Of a DNA stretch of 10,000 nt, positions 1 to 7,200 are shown piece after piece (position 1 is the first letter of the stretch; the number at the start of each line of letters is the position of its first letter). The notes beneath the pieces were generated by a model. The model saw only the letters and a list, made by a program, of their open reading frames with translations, did no database searches and had not been told where the DNA came from. The translations under genes were made by a program, and so were the position numbers. Origin of the DNA: Penaeus vannamei (lineage: Eukaryota > Arthropoda > Malacostraca > Decapoda > Penaeidae); contig NC_091549.1 in NCBI RefSeq assembly GCF_042767895.1, forward strand, positions 43,422,366 through 43,432,365. The letters run 5' to 3'.

Positions 1-1146
1 TTATCCCATGAACAGTGACATCACATTTTTTTACCCTGTTACTTCTTAGTATGCTGGAACAAGCAAAAAATACATTTTGTCATACATATAAGCTTCTGAA
101 AACAAAAAAGAACTTCAAATGCAGAATTTGAACACTAGAAAGAATATTCTGCATCAAATGTATAAACAATGTTTTATGTCCAGCCACATGTGCACATTGT
201 AACTATCCCTGGCCTAGGCATGCTTAGCTTCAGAATGTAGTCCATACAATAAATTCTATTTATCTGTATTTTACATCTTAGGCATGTATATTAGTTTGAT
301 TTTCCAGTTAAGTTAAAGCATAGTAGAATAGGCCTCAGTGTATAATAATTCATCTCCCTTTATCATTATCTCAAATGATTGTTTTTATCTATATGTTGTA
401 TCAATTAATGTTTTCATTTCATTGCCCCAGAAAAGGATAGAATGAGGTCATGAGCAAAAAATGGTTCAGGTCTGGCTTTCATACTTTAATTGTATGTGAA
501 TTAATAGGATTTACAGTCGAGAGAAACCTTTATTTGGATTTTAACCACTGTCTTTGTTTTCATTATAATAGAGAATTTTAGAATGTAGTCTAGCTTTTAT
601 TTCAGTTTATAGGATAAACTTCAAAATATACCAGATTGGCAAGCATTAAAGAATGTTCAGCAATTCTCCAACATATGTCTGTGTTCAAATTTGATTGACC
701 AATTACATGTGCTGCCCTTTACATGTTAGTTCAGTGGAAAGGTTGTGAAATACCCCTAATTTTATTTCTTAAAAGAGGATCCTCTAAGAAGTTTCATATT
801 TCATCTTTTATAATTTGCCTTGTAAAGTATGTCTTTACAAAGTCACCAAAATGAATTTTGGGTAAAATGTATTTTGCAATCAGGACTAAGTTAAGTTTTT
901 CTGATATGAACATCTTTATACACATGATACTCAATACAAAACTGTGAAAATAAAATATGTCAATTTTAGAGACTGCCTCTCTGCCACTAGAAACTTCATA
1001 TGAAGTGGAACTACATTTACTCTTTAATGAAAGTTCCATATTTCCATACTGTTCAACAACATTTGTTGCTAAATTTATATTTATCTGTTTTCCTTTAAGT
1101 AGATGTGAATAGACATAAATAAAGAAATCTTAATGATATTTTGCAG
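1..1146. other. AT-rich non-coding stretch, probably intron or 5' flank
   Basis: No coding exon can be supported here. The sequence is AT-rich, and the only long open frame (antisense, 794-1039) has no family resemblance. Because the first recognised exon begins with two bases that complete a codon, an upstream coding exon ending in phase 1 must exist. It is either before base 1 or too short to see. The stretch ends in the acceptor TTTTGCAG at 1139-1146. It also contains a perfect 12-bp palindrome at 774-785. No promoter or TATA-type element is convincing. Confidence 0.6.
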
Positions 1147-1265
1147 CCTTAGAAGACTCAATAGTGATTCTGGAGGAGGTGGAGGGAACGAGACCTTTGG
1201 CTGGTGGAACAGGCATTGAACTCGAGGTGTTGTATGATGGCCAAGCAGAAGAAGTGCAGCATGTG
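1147..1265 (+). CDS. SRBD1: SRBD1 exon a: acidic N-terminal linker
   Basis: A 119-bp internal exon between the acceptor TTTTGCAG and the donor GTAAGT at 1266. Only the third frame is open. It gives two bases completing an upstream codon, then 39 codons (residues 1-39) starting LEDSIVILEEVEG and ending EEVQHV. The segment is rich in Glu and Asp, matches no domain I recognise, and fits the disordered N-terminal part found before the conserved core in animal SRBD1 proteins (inference). It ends on a codon boundary, matching the phase of the next exon. A second AG six bases downstream (1151-1152) could act as an in-frame alternative acceptor and remove two residues. G+C is clearly above the flanking sequence. 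The exon is less certain than the conserved ones because it rests on splice signals, frame and composition only. Confidence 0.72.
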
Positions 1266-4200
1266 GTAAGTCTTTGTGCATTTTGAGTAGTTTAGCTTTT
1301 ACCTTTGTGAGAATATTTTGAATATGAAAAATGCAAAATTTGTTCTTGAGAAGGAAAAGTAACTTTTTTATTATCATTTTTAGTATTATGTGTAATTTTC
1401 CAGTGTATCTTGCTGAGCATTTAACTCATTTCACCCCCCATTGATCTTTATCTGACTCAGTTATTAGGCCTACCAGACATCATCCGTTTTTCTGACTCCT
1501 TGAATCTTCAGTGAAAAAAAAATCTTTATGATGTTGTAATTGTAATTAATGTAATCTTTTTTTTTATTTTAGTGATGTCAAAAAAAGTAACAGTAGTAGT
1601 AAAATTAAAGCATTTTTCCAAATATTCAAGAAATAGGGTAAATAGCTTAGGTCAAGTAGACCTAGCAATTGATTCCATGGCAACAGCATGTATGAAGCAA
1701 ACTGTGTAAAAGAAAAAATATCACTTAAAGATATACGTTTCTGATGCTTATAGAGAAATAGGCCCATACTGTAAAAGGCTTTCATTATCTATCAGAAAAT
1801 AATATGCCATAAAACAAGTGACCTTTCTCTTGTATTTTTGCTACCCATATTATGCTAATGATTTTATTAAATTGCACTTATCAAGGCCAAATATATATGT
1901 GTTTCTATCTTCTTTATCTGTAACATCTTGTCTTATTCTTGTATGTATGGATTTTGTTTTACATTACAACAGCCTCAGCCCCAGCCACCTCAGCAGCAAT
2001 CAAAAGCACAGCCATCCCGTCCTCCACTCCGGCAGCAGCCACAAAGACAGCGACGGCCAGTGCAACAGTACCAGCAGCAACAACAAGAACAGCAGCAGCA
2101 AGCAGCTCAGCAAAGACTTCAGCGACAGCAGCAGCGGCAACAGCAGCAGAGACAGCAGCAGCAACAGAGAGCTCAGCAACGGCAGGCTCAGCAGCAGCAG
2201 CAGAAGCAACAGCAACAACAGCAGCAACAGCAGCAAGCACAACAAAGAGGAGTGAAGCGGAAGGACAGTGAGGTTCAAGTTGTGGGCCAAACAAAGGCTC
2301 AGAAAACAGGTCGAGGGGAGGTTGGAGGAGCTGGTACTCTCAAGTACAGGAAAAGGGTGAGACACTAAAATTTTTATTCGTATTTTCAGGTATCCATTTA
2401 TTTATTATTGAACAATTATTATTTATTTATTTATTTATTTGATATTTATTATTGTCTGTGGTGAATATTTGGTATGGTTGATATTTGATGTGCTATTGTG
2501 GAGAATGATGAAAGCAAATGTTTACATTTTTGAGTTCTATTTTTTTTTTTTTTTTTCAGAGATATGGCCTGTTTTCCTGTCTATTCTCGTGTGCTTATAA
2601 TTATGACCCACTTTTATTTTTAGCTTGTTTGAAGCTTTGAAATCTATTAAAATAGTAAAATAAAAAAATAACCCCCCAAAATGAGTTTTTTGATAATGTT
2701 TAATTTTATTTTGCCAAAAGTGATTGAAGAGTGATTTAAAGTCTCATTTGAATCAGAATAGGTAAAGTTGGCAATTGCAAGATCAGATTCATCATATTTG
2801 TTATTGTTTTTTGAATATCATGGGATTGTTTTTGTACACATTTAAATAACAAATAAAGTACAACTTTTGACCATGTTTCTTCACATAAGTATGGAAACAA
2901 AAGACAAAAATATTTTAAAATCTGTTCTTGCTCGAGCTGATTTTACATTTTCTGATTCCACTGAATCAGCCATCTCTTTACTTCTAGAAAAAAAGCTAAA
3001 ATTTGTCTCTTTTTTAATTTTTCTCTCTTTTTCTTCTTTCCATCAGTCTCCTAAAGTTTATGTTAGAGAGATATCAATATTATTTGTTCTTTTATTTATT
3101 TTTTTATTTTTTATTTATATATTTTTTTCATCTTTACTCTGCCAACAGATCCCTGATAATGATGTTGAGATCGTCTTCGAGTGGGACCCAGCAAAGGTTA
3201 TTGCTGAGCGTCAGAGTGTCGATGAATGGGTAGCTCGTAATGTCATAAGTATGTTTGACCAAGAAAACACCTTGCCATTTATCGCACGGTACAGGAAAGA
3301 GAGAACTGGGAATATGGAGGTTGAGAAACTTAGAGAGATTCAAAATGCATACTCACAGCTCAAGTAAGTAGTTTTATATCAATATTTTGTGTATTCATTC
3401 AATTCACTTCATATAGAATTACATAAGGAGGAGTTACATTACATTACAGTATATTTAGATTTGCAGTTTTACGAATCTGATAGAGAGGATCCCTGTTATT
3501 CATTGCCCCATTTGTCATTTCATTCTTTCATTACTAATGTTTTGTGGATGCATAGTAAATTGTATTTCACTCTTCTGTTGTTAGGGTTCTAAAAGTTTAT
3601 ACATATTTGTCCATAAACTGATATAAAAGCTGCAGTGTTAAATAAGATTAGAGATAAGATCAAATAAATTCCAGAATATGGATGAATGTACCAAAAACTG
3701 ATGGTTTATACACACTGCTAACAAGAATGACAGTGTACTTGAACAGTTTATTCATACCTACTTTCCAGCCGCCCAAACAGGCTAATGGTGCAACACTATT
3801 GCACTCTCTGGGTCTGTTGAGTGTTGACGTTGATTTATTTCCCTGACTTATGAATGAATAATTACTGATGCAAAACCACCCAAATTGACATGTTGACACT
3901 AGATATGATGGAAATAATAAAAAACTATAAATGTCATATCGACCATGGAATGCAGGACAGTCCTACCCATCCACCTCAACCGCTCCTGATTTCTTCACAA
4001 GAAACCTAGTTAGAAATGAAAATAACTGAAGTAGAAGATGAGGATCCTCATTCGTCTATGAAAATGAGGGTTGGGCTAAGGAGTGTCTGTAGCCTGACCT
4101 TCATACCTGTCTTCTCTGCCACACACTGGCCCCACCCCCTATGAACCTAAGTGGTGTGGGTAATAATTACACCCTTTTCACAATATTGATTGTTTGCATT

Positions 4201-7200
4201 GCTTTTTTATATCAACTTTTCTCAGAAAAAATTGTTTAATCTTTTTATAATTTTTTAAAGATATACACACAAACTATATGCTTAACCAAAGCACTGGATA
4301 TTATGGTCCTGATCCACATTACTTTCCTGTGAGATGTTATATATGACCTTTTGTCAAATTGTTATTTTTTATATTTTTTTGCTCCATATTTATATGAAAG
4401 GGGATACTCTGTATTGACACTTGCAAGGTTTCCAGCCATTTTTGGTTTAGTTTACTTAACACTTGTATAGATATCCAATATTCATACACAATATAGTAAA
4501 CATAGCATTGAAGATCTTCAGATTTTAAATAACCATGAGACTTTTTTAGGCATGTACAAGAGCGAGTTTTAAAGATCCTGAAAGGAGATCGCAAGCGTCT
4601 ACCAGAAGACCGTAAAGCCTCCCTGTTGAGGGCAACTACCATGCATGAAGTGGAGCATCTGGTATGAACCCTCGATAAGTGTATTGTTGTTTTATATTAA
4701 TGAACTGAGTATTTTTATTTACCTTTTATATTTAGGTAATTTCACAGAAGACAGTATTTTTCTAATATTAGAAATTTTGAATGATAGAAGTCCAGATGCA
4801 TCAACTTGATTATTTTTTCATACATAAGTATGCTTTTTCCATTTATTATATTTGACCACCCTAAGATTAAGGAAATTGACAGTATTCATAATCTCACAAG
4901 TACCATTAACTATTTATGATGATTTAGTAATTATTAGTTTCATTATACAGACAGCAGCCTACAAAGGGAGTGGGAAGCGCACATATGCAGAGAGAGCTCG
5001 AGAACTTGGTCTGGAGCCAGCTGCACTCGAGGTTATGCAGGGAACACATAATAAATTTGTAAGTACTTTCACTGTATTTTTATTGTAGACTATTGTGAAA
5101 TTATTTATAAAGAATTAGATTTATATTACTTCAAAACTATTGAGATATTGATATTCTGTAGTGATTTGTATTAGGGTGAACTTTTTTCTTTGTTTTATTG
5201 TTACTGTTCATTGTGGTATTCTTCATTTCATTAATTTATATATTTTTTTGTTTTTCAAGTCAAATCGCCAGGAGTTGTATTCTCTTATGGATCTGAATAA
5301 AGAAGGTCTACGGACAATTGAGGAAGTTGAGCAGGGGCTCCAGCACATTATAGCAGATGTCATAAGTAAAGATCCCCAAGTCCTTGACTGTGTACGACAA
5401 CTGTAAGTTTGACATGTCTTTTTCCGGTTAAGATACTGAGATTGCAAATTATTTTTATATTCCATTTCATCATGAATACTGCATACCTCATCAACTAAAT
5501 GTAAGCCACTTTGTCTTTCTTTTTCCAGCATGAAATTGTGTAAACCAGTTTTAGAATGCAATAAAGCACGCAAGCAGATGAAACGCGACCAGGGTAAAAT
5601 GGTCAGTCGTGGACCAGGCCCCAGTGATGATCTTTGTGCCAAATATGAAAATTATTTTGAATATAAGAACCTGGCTTGGAACACAAAACCACATTCGGTA
5701 AGTTATCTACAAATATAGATGTTCCTTTCTTAACATTTTGTCTTTTATTTGTTTTACTTGCATTGAGAAATATTGTTACTGGTGTTAATAAAAATATCAG
5801 ACTTTTTTGTGTTTTGCAACAGCAGCAATATGTCTGAAGTCAAAAGTACTGAATTGTGATCATGCAAATTATTGCTATCATTATTTTCTCCCTTCAGATG
5901 CTGGCCATGAATCGCGGTGAACACCAGGGAGTTCTTTCCGTAAAGGTTGCCATACCGGACAATACATATGTCCATTTCTTCAACTACTGTCAGCAAAAAT
6001 GGTTAGGGATGGCACCACCACACTACTACAGGACACAGCTGGTTATGATGAGCATTGAAGACAGCTGGGAGAGGCTTGGTGGGTTCCTTTGTGTAAATTT
6101 TTTTCTGAACCTGATTTCCCCTGAAAGATTTGTTTTTATAAGTCCATTAAATTTACTGTATATTTTCACAGTATTGCAATGCCAGTTTAGTGAATGCATT
6201 TTATTATAAAGTAGTCATAAATGTGCATGATTTCTTCTAATAACAAAGTGTTCATTAGTTATTGGGAATATTGAACATGATAACATGTGTCATTCAGTAT
6301 GTGTGCTTCTCATTTTTCCATATAGTCAAACCGTTCATGCAGAGGCAGATCCGCAGTGAATTAACAGAGATGGCTGAGATTGCATCTGTGGAGGTGTTTG
6401 CTGCCAACTTGCGGAAGCTTCTCCTAACCCCCCCAGTGAGAGGGAAGACGGTGCTTGCCATTGACCCAGGTATGCAATATTATTCATGTTCCAACATAGG
6501 AAGATAGGTCAAGACTTTATTTTATACTATTAGATTCCTCCCTTCCTCACTACAGAGTATTTTTAACTGTATCTTTTCAGGTACTTGGTATATGTGAAAC
6601 ATTTTTATATTTATAGACAGTATGCATGGGTTGATATTTTCTGAAGTTGCAAGATGTTGTAGATATTTATATAGGCTTTTACATCTGAAATCAGCTGTTT
6701 AGCAAATTCTATATATTAGCCTATATTTTAATATAAAGATCTTGTACTTTATGTAAAAGATTTAGACAAATAAAGAGAATGTCATGGTATGCAGAAACGT
6801 AATGATAGTGAAAATAATCAAAGGAAGTTATAGTCCACAGTTATCAAATACAGGCAGCAGAGGACAAAATACAAAAAATCTAATTCAAATATTATCTCTT
6901 AGGATATGCCAATGGATGTAAGATTGGTGTGACAAGCCCAACAGGAGAGAAACTCCTCACTACAACAATCTACCCTTTCCGTGGCAACCAGCACCTTCAA
7001 GTGGAGGACTGGTGCAAAGACCACAATGCCAGAACCCTTCGGGAGATTGTGCACAAATATAGGTAAGAAAATGAGGTACCGCTTCGTAGAGTTAAGTTTA
7101 AGGATAAATTGCTATTAGATTGTAAAACTTTTCTTGTTAAGTGATATTAAAAAGATATTTGAATACTACTATAGATAATAGTTTTGGTACTTTTCATAGA

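Noticed and set aside
431..446. Possible 16-bp upstream micro-exon after CATTGCCCCAG
   Set aside because: The acceptor is reasonable but the following GTCATG is a poor donor. Nothing else supports an exon here.
794..1039. 81-codon antisense open frame in the 5' non-coding stretch
   Set aside because: It lies in AT-rich sequence with Lys/Ile/Phe-rich composition, no domain and no supporting signals; consistent with chance.
1939..2365. Several long open frames over the Gln-rich exon in other + frames and on the - strand (Ala/Thr-, Ser-, Leu- and Ala/Val-rich peptides)
   Set aside because: A CAG/CAA repeat lacks stops in most frames. These translations are homopolymer-like and do not connect to neighbouring exons; only the Gln frame does.
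5223..5642. 139-codon antisense open frame
   Set aside because: It lies across two real SRBD1 exons and the intron between them. It has no recognisable domain and is a shadow of the coding strand.
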